Shown in pieces: positions 25,015 to 34,283 of a stretch of DNA of 64,000 nucleotides. Under the pieces are notes generated by a model. That model was given only the letters and a program-made list of their open reading frames with translations, did not search any database and was not told the DNA's origin. The translations under genes were made by a program, and so were the position numbers. Within the stretch, counting starts at the first letter, position 1, and every line of letters starts with the position of its first letter. This DNA comes from an uncultured Microbacteriaceae bacterium (lineage in GTDB: Bacteria; Actinomycetota; Actinomycetes; Actinomycetales; Microbacteriaceae), in the NCBI GenBank assembly GCA_937872445.1, contig CALMSL010000170.1, positions 23,382-87,381 of the forward strand. Reading direction: 5' to 3'.

Positions 25015-25066
25015 TACCCTAAGCAACTCGCGCACGTCAACGCGGCCGGACAGGGGAGGATGTGCT

Positions 25067-25387
25067 ATGGCAATGACCGATCATGGCCACGGAGTCCCCG
25101 AGAACTGGTTCGTCGACCCGGTCAAACTCGGTGTGCCCGGAGTTCGCCAGCCCGCAGAAGAGGACGACAATGCGCTGGCCTGGCAGTCGGATGCGTTGTG
25201 CGCCCAGACCGACCCCGAGGCATTCTTCCCGGAAAAGGGCGGTTCCACGCGAGACGCGAAAAAGATTTGCACCAGCTGCGAAGTTCGCGCCCAGTGCCTC
25301 GAGTACGCACTCCAGAATGACGAGCGATTCGGAATTTGGGGCGGACTCTCCGAGAGGGAACGCCGCAAGCTGCGCAAGCACGCGTAG
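25067..25387 (+). CDS. whiB: WhiB-family iron-sulfur transcriptional regulator, WhiB2/WhmD-like
   Basis: A 106-residue Wbl protein. Four cysteines, Cys45, Cys68, Cys71 and Cys77, fit the C-Xn-C-X2-C-X5-C pattern that binds a [4Fe-4S] cluster. GIWGG at residues 89-93 is the sigma-factor-contacting turn, followed by a basic tail (RERRKLRKHA). Gene order (upstream of the Rv3259, Rv3258c and manB homologues) identifies it as the WhiB2/WhmD orthologue, linked to septation and cell division in mycobacteria. A start two codons later (MTDHG) is also possible. It has its own promoter candidate and precedes a large glycosyltransferase by 10 bases. Confidence 0.93.
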   Translation: MAMTDHGHGVPENWFVDPVKLGVPGVRQPAEEDDNALAWQSDALCAQTDPEAFFPEKGGSTRDAKKICTSCEVRAQCLEYALQNDERFGIWGGLSERERRKLRKHA

Positions 25388-25397
25388 CTTGTAGCTA

Positions 25398-28238
25398 ATG
25401 CAACCCAGGGTCACCGCGATTGTTGTCGCTCGAAACGGGGGCGCCCACCTGAAACGGACTCTCGCGGCGCTCGCCGCGCAGTCCCGTTCGCCGGATGTCA
25501 CGATCGCCGTCGACGTGTCATCCACCGACGACTCCGAAGCGCTGCTGTCGGAATTCGGGTCGACCCACCTGTTGTCGGTGCGCGACGGGACCACCTTCGG
25601 CGGCGCGATCGCCCACGCCAGCCACTATGCGCCGGTAGCCGAGTCGGCGAACGAGTGGTTGTGGCTCCTCGGCCACGACAACGCCCCATCCCCCGACGCG
25701 CTGCAAAAGCTCCTCGGCGCCGTCGAGGTCGCGCCCTCGGTCTCCGTCGCCGGGCCGAAACTCACCTCGGTCGACAACCCGAAGTGGATCGCGGAGTTCG
25801 GGCACACGATCACGAGGTTCGGCAGAACCGTCTCGCTCGTCACGGGAGAGCTGGATCAGGCACAGCACGACACGCGAGACGACGTGCTGGCCGTCTCGGC
25901 GGCGGGGATGCTCGTGCGCCGATCCGTCTGGGAGAAACTCGGCGGTTTCGACCCCGGCCTGCCGAGCATCGACGCGTCGCTCGACTTTTCGGTGCGGGCC
26001 CGATTGGCCGGCAACCGCGTTGTTCTCGTCCCGGCGGCGAAAGTTTCCAGCGCGGGCGGCCCGCAGGACTTCGGCAGGAAGCCGTCATCCGCAGCCCGCA
26101 CCTTCCGGATCGCGCGCGCCGCCCAACTACACCGCCGCCTCGTCTACTCGCCGACGTGGGCGCTCGTCCTCCACTGGCTTTCCCTCGTTCCTCTCGCCGT
26201 TGCTCGCTCCATCGGCGACCTGATCGGCAAACGTCCTGGTGCGATCGGAGGGGAAATCGGCGCCGCATTCGGTGCGGCCTTCTCCGGCCGGGTCGGCGCC
26301 GCACGACGCAACCTGCGGAAGAATCGCGTGCTCGGCTGGGGTGCGATCGCGCCCCTGCGGATGACGGCGGCAGAAGCCAGGGAGTTGAGAGCTCAGGCGA
26401 GGGAGGCTGAACTCGCGGACTTCGACCTCGCGCACGGCGGCCGTACTCTCCGGGCGCCCAGAGCTGGGTTCATCGCGCACGCCGGACTCTGGGTCGTGCT
26501 CCTCGTCGGCGTCGTCGGAGTTCTCGCCTACGGCGCCCTGCTCGGCGCCAACGCCATCACGGGCGGCGGACTCCGTCCGCTGTCGGGCACTGCCGGCGCA
26601 CTGTGGTCGCACATCGGAATCGGCTGGCGGGAAGTCGGGACCGGCCTGTTCGGCGCCGCCGACCCGTTCGCCGCCGTCCTCGCGCTGCTCGGGTCGCTCA
26701 CGTTCTGGAACCCCAGCCTGTCGATCGTGCTCCTGTACCTCGCCGCGATTCCCCTGGCCGCGCTCGCGGCGTGGAGTGCCGCGCGAAGCATGAGCCGCAA
26801 TCCGTGGCTCCCGGCGCTCGCCGCCATTCTGTGGGCGTTTTCGCCCCCGCTGCTGTCGTCGCTGGCCGGCGGGCACCTCGGTGCCGTGATCGCCCACCTG
26901 CTGCTGCCGTGGCTGTTTCTCGCCGCCCTCGGAGCAGCCAGATCGTGGGCGTCCGGCGCGGCCGCCGCCCTCCTGTTTGCCGGGGTTGCCGCCGGGGCAC
27001 CATCTCTCGTGCCCGGTCTGCTCCTCCTGTTCGTCGTGCTGCTGATCGCCAGACCAACCCGCATCCACCGCACTGTGGGTATACCGATCCCCGCATTCGT
27101 CCTGTTCGCGCCGCTCATCGCTCACCAGGTCCTGGCCGGAAACCCGCTCGCCCTGTTCGCCGACCCCGGCGTCCCCGTCGTCGAACCCGCGGCATCCGGC
27201 TGGCAGCTCGCGCTGGGGGATGCCTCCGGCACCCTCAACGGGTGGACTGCGGCGCTCGCCGGACTCCACGTGCCGGGAATCGCCGCGCCGATCCTTGTCG
27301 TCGCACTTGTCGCCCCGCTCGCGGTGCTCGCGCTGTTGTCGCTCTTCCTCCCGGGCGCTCGGCGAGCGGTGCCGTCCCTGCTCGTGGCGCTGCTCGGATT
27401 CGCGACCGCCGCACTCGCCCACACCCTCCAGGTGGGTGCCGTCGGCGTCGAACCGGTCACCGTCTGGACGGGACCGGGGTTGAGCCTGTTCTGGCTCGGG
27501 CTCATCGCGGCGGCCCTGGGTGCCCTGGATGCGCTCGGTCGGATCGCCGTGCCCATGTCGGTGCTTGCCGGACTCGGCGCCAGCGCGCTGGCCATACCGC
27601 TCCTCGGCGCGATGGTGATCGGTACGGCGCAGGTACAGCCGTCCGAGGGGCGCATCATGCCGGCGCTCGTCACGGCGGAGGCGGGAAGCTCCCCGAACGT
27701 CGGCACCATTGTGCTCACCTCGCTGGGAAAGGCCGGAGTGTCTGCCACTCTGGAACGCGGGCGGGGGGCGACCCTCGACGAACAGTCGACGCTCGTGAGC
27801 ACGAAGCCGCGACCGGATGACCACGACGTGCGCCTGGCCACCCTCGCCGGAAACCTCGCCACCCGCAGCGGATTCGATTTTGTCGGGGAGTTCTCCTCGC
27901 TCGGCGTATCCTTCGTCCTCGTCCCTCCCGGCCACGACAGCGACCCAACGTACCGCACGACTCTGGAAGCGCTGGGCGGGAACGAAACCTTGAACCCCGT
28001 GGGATCCACCACGACGGGGCTGCTCTGGCGGTTCACCGGGACCCTCGACACTCCGCCGGTACATCCCGGCAACGCCGACACGTTCATCGGACACTGGTAC
28101 CTGGTGGCTCTGGGCGTCGTCTTCGGGGTCACCGTGCTTCTCGCCATTCCGATCGGCGGGCGAGGGCGGCGGCGCCGGCCGAGCGCCGAAGCAAGCGATG
28201 AACTTGCCGACACGTTCGACGAGGATGAACATGACTGA
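25398..28238 (+). CDS. Large membrane glycosyltransferase, N-terminal GT2 domain
   Basis: A 946-residue protein. Residues 1 to about 250 are a GT-A family 2 domain (RVTAIVVARNGGAHLKRTL at the start, AVDVSSTDDSE near 37 and WLLGHDNAPSPDALQ near 90, with the D-x-N variant of the metal motif). A short amphipathic link at 290-350 follows, then a polytopic membrane domain with about twelve hydrophobic segments and an extracellular segment before the last ones. A basic/acidic tail (GRGRRRRPSAE...) ends it. Such giant GT2 proteins next to whiB2 are a constant actinobacterial feature; they are thought to act in cell-envelope glycan assembly, but no substrate is proven. Its stop overlaps the next start by 8 bases. 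Confidence 0.82.
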   Translation: MQPRVTAIVVARNGGAHLKRTLAALAAQSRSPDVTIAVDVSSTDDSEALLSEFGSTHLLSVRDGTTFGGAIAHASHYAPVAESANEWLWLLGHDNAPSPDALQKLLGAVEVAPSVSVAGPKLTSVDNPKWIAEFGHTITRFGRTVSLVTGELDQAQHDTRDDVLAVSAAGMLVRRSVWEKLGGFDPGLPSIDASLDFSVRARLAGNRVVLVPAAKVSSAGGPQDFGRKPSSAARTFRIARAAQLHRRLVYSPTWALVLHWLSLVPLAVARSIGDLIGKRPGAIGGEIGAAFGAAFSGRVGAARRNLRKNRVLGWGAIAPLRMTAAEARELRAQAREAELADFDLAHGGRTLRAPRAGFIAHAGLWVVLLVGVVGVLAYGALLGANAITGGGLRPLSGTAGALWSHIGIGWREVGTGLFGAADPFAAVLALLGSLTFWNPSLSIVLLYLAAIPLAALAAWSAARSMSRNPWLPALAAILWAFSPPLLSSLAGGHLGAVIAHLLLPWLFLAALGAARSWASGAAAALLFAGVAAGAPSLVPGLLLLFVVLLIARPTRIHRTVGIPIPAFVLFAPLIAHQVLAGNPLALFADPGVPVVEPAASGWQLALGDASGTLNGWTAALAGLHVPGIAAPILVVALVAPLAVLALLSLFLPGARRAVPSLLVALLGFATAALAHTLQVGAVGVEPVTVWTGPGLSLFWLGLIAAALGALDALGRIAVPMSVLAGLGASALAIPLLGAMVIGTAQVQPSEGRIMPALVTAEAGSSPNVGTIVLTSLGKAGVSATLERGRGATLDEQSTLVSTKPRPDDHDVRLATLAGNLATRSGFDFVGEFSSLGVSFVLVPPGHDSDPTYRTTLEALGGNETLNPVGSTTTGLLWRFTGTLDTPPVHPGNADTFIGHWYLVALGVVFGVTVLLAIPIGGRGRRRRPSAEASDELADTFDEDEHD

Positions 28239-29733
28239 GACGCAACCCCGCACGGGAGTGCGCCGGTTCGCCATCGCGGGAGCGCGGGGCGTTCTCGGAC
28301 TGTTCGGCATCGGCGTAGCGGTCGTGAGCGTCGCGGCCGCAACGTGGCTTCCGCTGCCGATTCTGGGGAACGGCCCAACGTCGACGGTCGTGACCCCCGT
28401 GGCATCCACCCAGCAGCGGATCTGCGCCGGACCGTTCCTGCGGCTGGGCGACGAATCCGGTCAAGACGCCACCACGGCGATCTCGGTGGGGACGGCGGCG
28501 GTGACGAGCGCTGCCACGACGGGCACGCCGCGCCTGGAAAACATGGAGGCCACCGACAACGCATCCAACACCCCGTCGCAGCGCCTCATCCTCGACCCTG
28601 CACCGGCGGGTTCCGCACCGGGAATTCTCGCCGGCAGCCAGTCCCAGTACGTGAGCGTCAACGAGTATGTCGGTTTCGCGGCGAGCGAGTGCGCGAAGGC
28701 CAGCTCAGACAATTGGCTCGTCGGCGGCTCGACGGTCACCGGCCGCACCACCCTGCTCACCCTCAACAACCCGAGCAAAGTGAGTTCGACGGTGACCGTC
28801 GAGCTCTTCTCCGAGAACGGTGCTGTGGATGCGTCGGGCATGTCGGGGATCATCGTGCCGCCGGGCGGTCAGCGGGTCCTGTCGCTGGCCGGTTTCGCAC
28901 CAGGCATGGTGAGCCCGGTAGTGCACGTCGTCAGCACCGGCGGCGAGGTGGCGGCGAGCCTGCAGCAGAGCATCGTCCGGACACTCGCCCCGGGCGGTGT
29001 CGACGTCGTCGCCGCCAGCGCCCTGCCGTCGACGCTCAACGTCATCCCCGGTGTCGTCGTATCCTCTCCCGAGTCGATCGTCGCAACCGGCGGACTCGAC
29101 GGATATGGCGATGCCGCACCGATTCTGAGAGTGTTCGTCCCCGGTTCCGGCACCACCTCGGTGACGGTTTCCGCGATCGCCGAGGACGGAACCGCCGAGC
29201 CGACGACCGCGACGCTCAACCTCAACGCCGGGATCGTCACCGATTTTCCCCTCGGCAGCTTCCCCGCCGGAACCTGGACGTTGTCCGTGTCGTGCGACAA
29301 GCCAGCGGTGGTCGCCGCTCGAACATCGACCGTGACGATTGCCGGGAACCCTCAGGCGAACGTTGAGTCGGGAACGAATCCGGTCGTCACCGCCACCGAC
29401 TTCGCCTGGTTCGCGAGCGCGCCGGAGCTGGACGGAACCGCCCTCGTGAGTGTTGCTGCCGGGCCAGACCCGGTGCTCCACCTGGCCAACACGGGCACCG
29501 TCGACACCCAGGTCACCATCGACGCGAGCCAGGGGGCCGGAACGACCGTGCCCGTCGCCGCAGGCCGGGCCGTTGCGCTTCCCGTTGTCGGCGCCCTCAG
29601 CTACACGCTCAGTGGATTCACCTCGCTTCGCGCCTCGGTGACCTATCAGGGCGACGGTCGCCTCGCCGGCTTCGTGGTGAGCCCACCCGAGCGGCTGTCC
29701 CAACCGGTGACGGTGTACTCCCAGTTCGGCTAG
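28231..29733 (+). CDS. DUF5719-family membrane-anchored extracellular protein
   Basis: About 500 residues. The ATG at 28231 was preferred: GAGG lies six bases upstream and it overlaps the previous stop by 8 bases. A cytoplasmic basic stretch (TGVRRFAIAGARG) leads into one transmembrane segment at about residues 16-42, with the rest outside: beta-rich, glycine/threonine/valine-rich sequence without cysteine pairs or known catalytic motifs. It is co-transcribed with the giant GT2, and this pair is conserved across actinobacteria, which points to a joint role in envelope glycan export or assembly. The molecular function is not known. Confidence 0.75.
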   Translation: MTETQPRTGVRRFAIAGARGVLGLFGIGVAVVSVAAATWLPLPILGNGPTSTVVTPVASTQQRICAGPFLRLGDESGQDATTAISVGTAAVTSAATTGTPRLENMEATDNASNTPSQRLILDPAPAGSAPGILAGSQSQYVSVNEYVGFAASECAKASSDNWLVGGSTVTGRTTLLTLNNPSKVSSTVTVELFSENGAVDASGMSGIIVPPGGQRVLSLAGFAPGMVSPVVHVVSTGGEVAASLQQSIVRTLAPGGVDVVAASALPSTLNVIPGVVVSSPESIVATGGLDGYGDAAPILRVFVPGSGTTSVTVSAIAEDGTAEPTTATLNLNAGIVTDFPLGSFPAGTWTLSVSCDKPAVVAARTSTVTIAGNPQANVESGTNPVVTATDFAWFASAPELDGTALVSVAAGPDPVLHLANTGTVDTQVTIDASQGAGTTVPVAAGRAVALPVVGALSYTLSGFTSLRASVTYQGDGRLAGFVVSPPERLSQPVTVYSQFG

Positions 29734-30173
29734 AAATGCCGGAAGCGCTCCGGCGCGAGATCCCACGGGTCCTTGCCGAGGAGTTCGGCGACCGCCCGGA
29801 ACACGCACGCCTCGATCATCATCCGGCGATGAAGATCATCGTTGCGGTGCAGCCTGGCCAGTCGCTCGATCGGCAGCCGGAACAGGATGATGCGCCGCTC
29901 CTCGGGAATGACGAGCCACCTCCGGACGCGGCGGCCCTCGGATTCCGTCGTCGGGACCCCGGCGATCTCCACGTGCACGTGCGCGAGCTCGTTCGGCCAG
30001 ATGTCCTTCAGGTATTCGGCCGTGGCGGCAACCGTTGCGGCGAACACATCCACGCGGGTGTGGAGTCGGGGCAGCCTCGGGCCGGTGACGGACGCCCGGA
30101 TGCCGCGGCCGTGACGGTCCCGCCCGGTAATGCGGGAGGATCCGCGAACCTCGCCGCGGGAAATCTTGGCCAT
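29730..30173 (-). CDS. Conserved actinobacterial protein, Rv3259-like
   Basis: A 147-residue protein on the opposite strand, overlapping the DUF5719 stop by 4 bases. ATG 30173 (MAKISRGEVRGSSRIT) was chosen; a longer frame upstream reads into non-coding sequence. The C-terminal RMMIEACVFRAVAELLGKDPWDLAPERFRHF region is the conserved part of this family. Homologues are sometimes annotated as metallopeptidase-like, but no H-E-x-x-H motif exists here, so I do not assign peptidase activity. It sits, as in M. tuberculosis, between whiB2 and the manB genes, divergent from DUF3499. Confidence 0.7.
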   Translation of the reverse strand: MAKISRGEVRGSSRITGRDRHGRGIRASVTGPRLPRLHTRVDVFAATVAATAEYLKDIWPNELAHVHVEIAGVPTTESEGRRVRRWLVIPEERRIILFRLPIERLARLHRNDDLHRRMMIEACVFRAVAELLGKDPWDLAPERFRHF

Positions 30174-30235
30174 GGCGCCATTGTACGGCGCGGTTCTGTC
30201 GCTGCGTCGTGGCGCCTCGCTACAGTGGGAGCACA

Positions 30236-30448
30236 ATGGACGAACGGTTGTGCAGCAAGGTCGCCTGCGTGCGCAACGCGGTGTCGACCCTCACGTACGT
30301 CTACGCCGACTCGATGGCGGTGCTCGGGCCGTTGAGCACCCGGCAGGAACCGCACACCTACGACCTGTGCGCCGTGCACTCGGAGAGCCTCTCCGCCCCG
30401 CGGGGGTGGCAGGTTCTGCGTCACGTAGCATTGGAGAATGAGCTCTAA
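30236..30448 (+). CDS. DUF3499 protein, small putative zinc-ribbon
   Basis: A 70-residue protein. MDERLCSKVACVRNA at the start and HTYDLCAVH near residue 40 give four metal-ligand candidates (two Cys in C-x4-C, then Cys/His) typical of a small zinc ribbon; TLTYVYADSMAVLGPL lies between them. It is the homologue of Rv3258c, always placed before manB. Its last bases overlap manB by 11, so the two are translated together. No function has been shown for the family. Confidence 0.85.
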   Translation: MDERLCSKVACVRNAVSTLTYVYADSMAVLGPLSTRQEPHTYDLCAVHSESLSAPRGWQVLRHVALENEL

Positions 30449-31838
30449 ACCCGATCTGGGCGCCTTCATCAAGACCTATGACGTGCGGGGCCTGGTCGGA
30501 TCCCAGCTCACCGATGACGTCGTCGCGGCGATCGGCGCAGCGTTCGTCGACGAGATCGACGGAGTCGGCGGGGACGTGATCATCGGGCACGACATGCGCG
30601 ATTCCTCCCCCGGATTCGCCCGGGCCTTCGCGACGGGCGTGCAGGCCAGGGGAGGCAACGTCGTCGCGATCGGCCTGTGCTCCACCGACGAAAGCTACTT
30701 CGCCTCCGGGAGCCTGAATGCCCCTGCCGCCATGTTCACGGCCAGCCACAATCCGGCCACCTACAACGGGATCAAGCTGAGCCGGGCGGGCGCTCGGGGG
30801 ATCAGCCTCGACACAGGTCTCGCCGCGATCAGAGACCGCGCGACCGAATACCTCGCGAACGGCATCGTTCAGGTCGCCGAGCCCGGAACGTATCGTGAGC
30901 GGGATGTGCTCGCCGACTACGCGAAATACCTGCGCGAGCTCGTCGACCTCTCCGGCATCCGGCCCCTTCGGGTGGTCGTGGATGCCGGCAACGGCATGGG
31001 CGGGCTCACCGTTCCCGCCGTGCTCGGGACGGCCGCTGGGCTGCCCGCGCTTCCGATCGAGGTGATTCCGCTGTACTTCGAACTGGACGGCACGTTCCCC
31101 AACCACGAGGCGAACCCGCTCGAACCGGCGAACCTCGTCGACCTGCAGCGCGCCGTCGTCGAGCACAAGGCGGATCTCGGACTCGCGTTCGACGGCGACG
31201 CCGACCGGTGCTTCGTGATCGACGAAAACGGCGACGCGATGAGCCCTTCCGCGGTTGCGGCGGTCGTCGCCGTGCGGGAGATCGCGCGGGCCGAGGAAAA
31301 GCCGGTGTACGTCATCCACAACCTCATCACCTCGCGCATCGTGCCGGAAACGATCGCCGCGGCGGGGGCCGTGCCCGTGCGCACGCGCGTCGGGCACTCG
31401 CTCATCAAGGACGAAATGGCCTCCACCGGGGCGGTGTTCGGCGGCGAGCACTCCGCGCACTACTACTTCCGGGACTTCTGGGGCGCCGACAACGGGATGC
31501 TCGCCGCGATGCACCTCCTCGCCGAATTCGGGCACCAGGACCGCCCGCTGTCCGAACTCGCAGCGCAGTACACCCCCTATGCGGCGAGCGGGGAGCTGAA
31601 TTCGACGGTCACCGACATCCCGGCCGCGTACGCCCGCATCGTGAGCGCGTATGCCGCATTCGACCTGGACGAGCTGGACGGCCTCACGGTGAGCGGCAGC
31701 ACCGACGGAGTGTTCTGGTGGTTCAACGTTCGGCCATCCAACACGGAGCCGCTGCTGCGGCTGAACGTCGAGGCGGGCGAGGCCGCCGACATGGAGCGCA
31801 TCCGCGACAACGTGCTCTCCCTCATCCGCACCCCCTGA
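30438..31838 (+). CDS. manB: Phosphomannomutase/phosphoglucomutase
   Basis: A 466-residue alpha-D-phosphohexomutase. The phosphoserine loop is MFTASHNPATYNG with Ser103; the metal-binding loop FDGDADRC lies near residue 251; GGEHSAHYYF near 337 is the sugar-binding loop; the C-terminal domain contains RPSNTEPLLRLN for phosphate contact. It interconverts mannose-6-phosphate and mannose-1-phosphate on the way to GDP-mannose, feeding the gmd genes and envelope mannosylation. Its TGA stop lies at the outer edge of a long inverted repeat (31836-31951), so the very end of the protein may have been set by that element. Confidence 0.93.
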   Translation: MSSKPDLGAFIKTYDVRGLVGSQLTDDVVAAIGAAFVDEIDGVGGDVIIGHDMRDSSPGFARAFATGVQARGGNVVAIGLCSTDESYFASGSLNAPAAMFTASHNPATYNGIKLSRAGARGISLDTGLAAIRDRATEYLANGIVQVAEPGTYRERDVLADYAKYLRELVDLSGIRPLRVVVDAGNGMGGLTVPAVLGTAAGLPALPIEVIPLYFELDGTFPNHEANPLEPANLVDLQRAVVEHKADLGLAFDGDADRCFVIDENGDAMSPSAVAAVVAVREIARAEEKPVYVIHNLITSRIVPETIAAAGAVPVRTRVGHSLIKDEMASTGAVFGGEHSAHYYFRDFWGADNGMLAAMHLLAEFGHQDRPLSELAAQYTPYAASGELNSTVTDIPAAYARIVSAYAAFDLDELDGLTVSGSTDGVFWWFNVRPSNTEPLLRLNVEAGEAADMERIRDNVLSLIRTP

Positions 31839-31951
31839 CTTTCATCATTCAGGAGGTTGTGGGACTGAAGTGACTGCGGCATCGACCTGCCGGGCCGGGC
31901 GTAGCCTCGCCAACCCCATCCTTCACACCACCTCCTGAATGATGAAAGTCA
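31836..31951. repeat. 22-bp perfect inverted repeat with 72-bp spacer between manB and ahcY
   Basis: TGACTTTCATCATTCAGGAGGT at 31836-31857 (written here as the left arm, 22 bases in sequence order split as TGACTTTCATC + ATTCAGGAGGT) is exactly complementary to 31930-31951; allowing one mismatch the arms extend to 26 bases. The 72-base centre shows no gene and no further symmetry. The left arm begins with the manB stop codon. On the plus strand the left arm contains a Shine-Dalgarno-like AGGAGGT and the right arm its complement. It is too wide for a usual intrinsic terminator and has no T run. A MITE-like relic, a transcript-folding attenuator, or a recombination scar are all possible. Confidence 0.9.
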
Positions 31952-31965
31952 TGGAGAATGGGGGA

Positions 31966-33432
31966 ATGACCGTGTCCACCGTTTTGCCGTTCACAGTTGC
32001 CGACCTCTCCCTCGCCGAGGCGGGACGCCACCAGATCAGGCTCGCCGAACATGAAATGCCCGGGCTCATGGCGCTGAGGGACGAGTTCGGTGCAGCCAGG
32101 CCGCTCGCCGGCGCGCGCATCGCCGGGAGCCTGCACATGACCGTGCAGACCGCGGTGCTCATCGAAACGCTCGTCGCGCTCGGCGCGCAGGTGCGGTGGG
32201 CGAGTTGCAACATTTTCTCCACCCAGGATGACGCGGCCGCCGCCGTCGCGGTCGGGCCGACGGGTACCGCCGCCTCGCCCGCCGGGGTTCCCGTGTTCGC
32301 GTGGAAGGGTGAAACGCTCGAGGAGTACTGGTGGGCGACATCCCGGATCTTCGACTGGAGCGCGGAGGCCGAAGCGGCAGGGGAAACCTGGCGCGGCCCC
32401 AACATGATCCTCGACGACGGCGGAGATGCGACGCTTCTCGTGCACAAGGGCCGCGAGTTCGAGCTCGCCGGCAGGGTTCCGGATGCTGCGGAAGGGGACA
32501 GCCACGAGTGGCGCGTCATCCTCGACACGCTCCGCACCTCGCTTGCCGGGTCGTCCGACCGCTGGACGAGAATCGCGGAAGACATCAAGGGCGTCACGGA
32601 GGAGACGACCACGGGCGTTCACCGGCTGTACGAGCTGGAGAAGTCCGGAGAGCTGCTGTTCCCGGCCATCAACGTGAACGACTCGGTGACGAAATCCAAA
32701 TTCGACAACCGCTACGGCATCCGGCACTCGCTGCCGGACGGCCTCAATCGGGCCACCGATGTGCTCATCGGCGGCAAGGTCGCGTTCGTCGCCGGATACG
32801 GCGACGTCGGGAAGGGTGCTGCGGATGCGCTCCGCGGCCAGGGCGCGCGCGTGATCGTGAGCGAGGTCGACCCGATCAACGCGCTGCAGGCCGCCATGGA
32901 CGGCTTCCAGGTGTCGCGGATCGAGAGCGTGCTCGGCGAGGCGGACATCTTCATCAGCGCCACGGGCAACCAGAACGTGATCACGGTCGAGCACCTGCTC
33001 GGCATGAAGCATCAGGCGATCGTCGCGAACGTCGGACACTTCGACGATGAGATCGACATGGCCGCACTCGAGACGCTCTCCGGCGCGGAGCGGATCGAAA
33101 TCAAGCCCCAGGTGCACGAGTGGCGCCTGCCGAACGGGCGCAGCGTGCTCGTGCTCTCCGAGGGCCGCCTCATGAATCTGGGCAACGCGACAGGTCATCC
33201 GTCGTTCGTGATGAGCAACTCGTTCTCGAATCAGGTGCTCGCCCAGATGGAACTGTTCGGCACCGACTACCCGCTCGGCGTGCACGTGCTCCCGAAGAAG
33301 CTGGACGAGAAGGTCGCCCGGCTTCACCTCGACGCGCTCGGGGTCGAGCTGACCACCCTCACCCCCGCGCAGTCGAACTACCTCGGGATTCCGGTCGACG
33401 GGCCGTACAAGGCAGACCACTACCGGTACTGA
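31966..33432 (+). CDS. ahcY: Adenosylhomocysteinase (S-adenosyl-L-homocysteine hydrolase)
   Basis: A 488-residue NAD-dependent enzyme splitting S-adenosylhomocysteine to adenosine and homocysteine, completing the methylation cycle. [16 protein letters not shown] and [12 protein letters not shown] bind substrate; [11 protein letters not shown] is the conserved Lys/Asp segment; [18 protein letters not shown] binds [12 protein letters not shown] is the invariant C-terminus that reaches the neighbouring subunit. ATG 31966 (MTVSTVLPF) was chosen with GGAG nine bases upstream; two earlier in-frame ATGs (31939, 31951) fall in the right arm of the inverted repeat. The extra insert near residues 90-160 is normal in the actinobacterial form. 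Confidence 0.94.
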   Translation: MTVSTVLPFTVADLSLAEAGRHQIRLAEHEMPGLMALRDEFGAARPLAGARIAGSLHMTVQTAVLIETLVALGAQVRWASCNIFSTQDDAAAAVAVGPTGTAASPAGVPVFAWKGETLEEYWWATSRIFDWSAEAEAAGETWRGPNMILDDGGDATLLVHKGREFELAGRVPDAAEGDSHEWRVILDTLRTSLAGSSDRWTRIAEDIKGVTEETTTGVHRLYELEKSGELLFPAINVNDSVTKSKFDNRYGIRHSLPDGLNRATDVLIGGKVAFVAGYGDVGKGAADALRGQGARVIVSEVDPINALQAAMDGFQVSRIESVLGEADIFISATGNQNVITVEHLLGMKHQAIVANVGHFDDEIDMAALETLSGAERIEIKPQVHEWRLPNGRSVLVLSEGRLMNLGNATGHPSFVMSNSFSNQVLAQMELFGTDYPLGVHVLPKKLDEKVARLHLDALGVELTTLTPAQSNYLGIPVDGPYKADHYRY

Positions 33433-33437
33433 AGCGC

Positions 33438-33457
33438 CCCCGCGTCAGCGTGCGGGG
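33438..33457. terminator. Possible bidirectional hairpin between ahcY and RDD gene
   Basis: CCCCGC at 33438-33443 and GCGGGG at 33452-33457 form a six-pair GC stem with an eight-base loop just after the ahcY stop and over the end of the convergent RDD gene. No T run follows on either strand, so it is weak evidence for termination. Confidence 0.35.
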
Positions 33458-34266
33458 AAGTTCCGCGGAATCTGGTCCAGGGCCGGGGCGAGGCTTTTCA
33501 GCCGTTCCTTCTCCAGCTGGAGGGCCGCGAATTCCCGCTCGCGGCGCACGGCGCTGATCCCGGCGAGGAACAGCTCCGGATCGACGTTCGGGAGGGGTGA
33601 CACGTACGGGGATGCCTCAGTCGCCAGCGCCCGGGCGGCCGCCGCGCGAGACTGCGGGGTGAACCCAGGGGCATTGGCGAGAAACTGGGCGATCCTGCGG
33701 GCCAGACGGTCCGGCATTTTCGCCACATCCGCGGTGCGGGACCATTCGACGAGCTCGAGCGGCACTCCGTAGATCGGCGGAACGTACCGGTTGATGCGTT
33801 CGTTCTGGCTGTACGTGCCGGCGATCAGATCGCCGAGCCGTTTCGCCCTCGCGTTGAACAGGGCGATGAGTGCGGCGAGGCCGCCCAGCGTTCCGAAAAT
33901 TTCGAGCACACCCGTCAGGGCCCGGATGAACGCGTGCCGGAATCCGATCGCGCCGCCGTCATCCCGAACGATCCGCGCGCCCACCGCGAGCTTGCCGAGG
34001 GAACGGCCGCGACTGGCGAGTTCCACCGTCGTCGGGATCACCACGACGCACAGCACGAGCGCGGCGACGATGAGCGCCTGATACATCGCGCTGCTCAGGA
34101 ATGTTGCGAACAGGGGCGTGGAGAGGGCGACCACGACGAGAATCCACAGGCCGAAATAGACGAGGAAATCGATGGCCGCTCCGGCGCCGCGCAACACGAA
34201 ACCGGTGGCGCTCAGGTTCAGCGCGACGGCTTCGCCCGTGATCAGTTCCTCATCCGGCACGGCCAT
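33445..34266 (-). CDS. RDD-family membrane protein
   Basis: A 273-residue protein with the RDD domain: LRGAGAAIDFLVYFGLWILV near residue 25 carries the first Arg/Asp pair region, and GRSLGKLAVGARIVRDDGG around 87-105 the second. Three to four hydrophobic segments span residues 25-150; a long cytoplasmic tail (about 120 residues, alanine/arginine-rich) follows. It is divergent, 17 bases away, from the SpoIIM-like gene. RDD, SpoIIM-like, DUF58, MoxR and DUF4129 genes form a conserved actinobacterial set (compare Rv3690-Rv3695), so a shared membrane-associated AAA-chaperone function is likely, though not defined. Confidence 0.85.
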   Translation of the reverse strand: MAVPDEELITGEAVALNLSATGFVLRGAGAAIDFLVYFGLWILVVVALSTPLFATFLSSAMYQALIVAALVLCVVVIPTTVELASRGRSLGKLAVGARIVRDDGGAIGFRHAFIRALTGVLEIFGTLGGLAALIALFNARAKRLGDLIAGTYSQNERINRYVPPIYGVPLELVEWSRTADVAKMPDRLARRIAQFLANAPGFTPQSRAAAARALATEASPYVSPLPNVDPELFLAGISAVRREREFAALQLEKERLKSLAPALDQIPRNFPAR

Positions 34267-34283
34267 GTCTAGTATCTAAGCAG

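Noticed and set aside
26127-28409. A 760-codon minus-strand open frame opposite the giant glycosyltransferase
   Set aside because: Antisense shadow with low-complexity Arg/Gly/Glu sequence; the plus-strand gene is clear by motif and context.
29730-30173. Zinc metallopeptidase
   Set aside because: Homologues carry that label, but no H-E-x-x-H motif can be found here.
31836-31951. SAH riboswitch or ordinary terminator before ahcY
   Set aside because: The sequence does not show the conserved SAH riboswitch core as I know it, and the 72-base loop and lack of a T run do not fit an intrinsic terminator.
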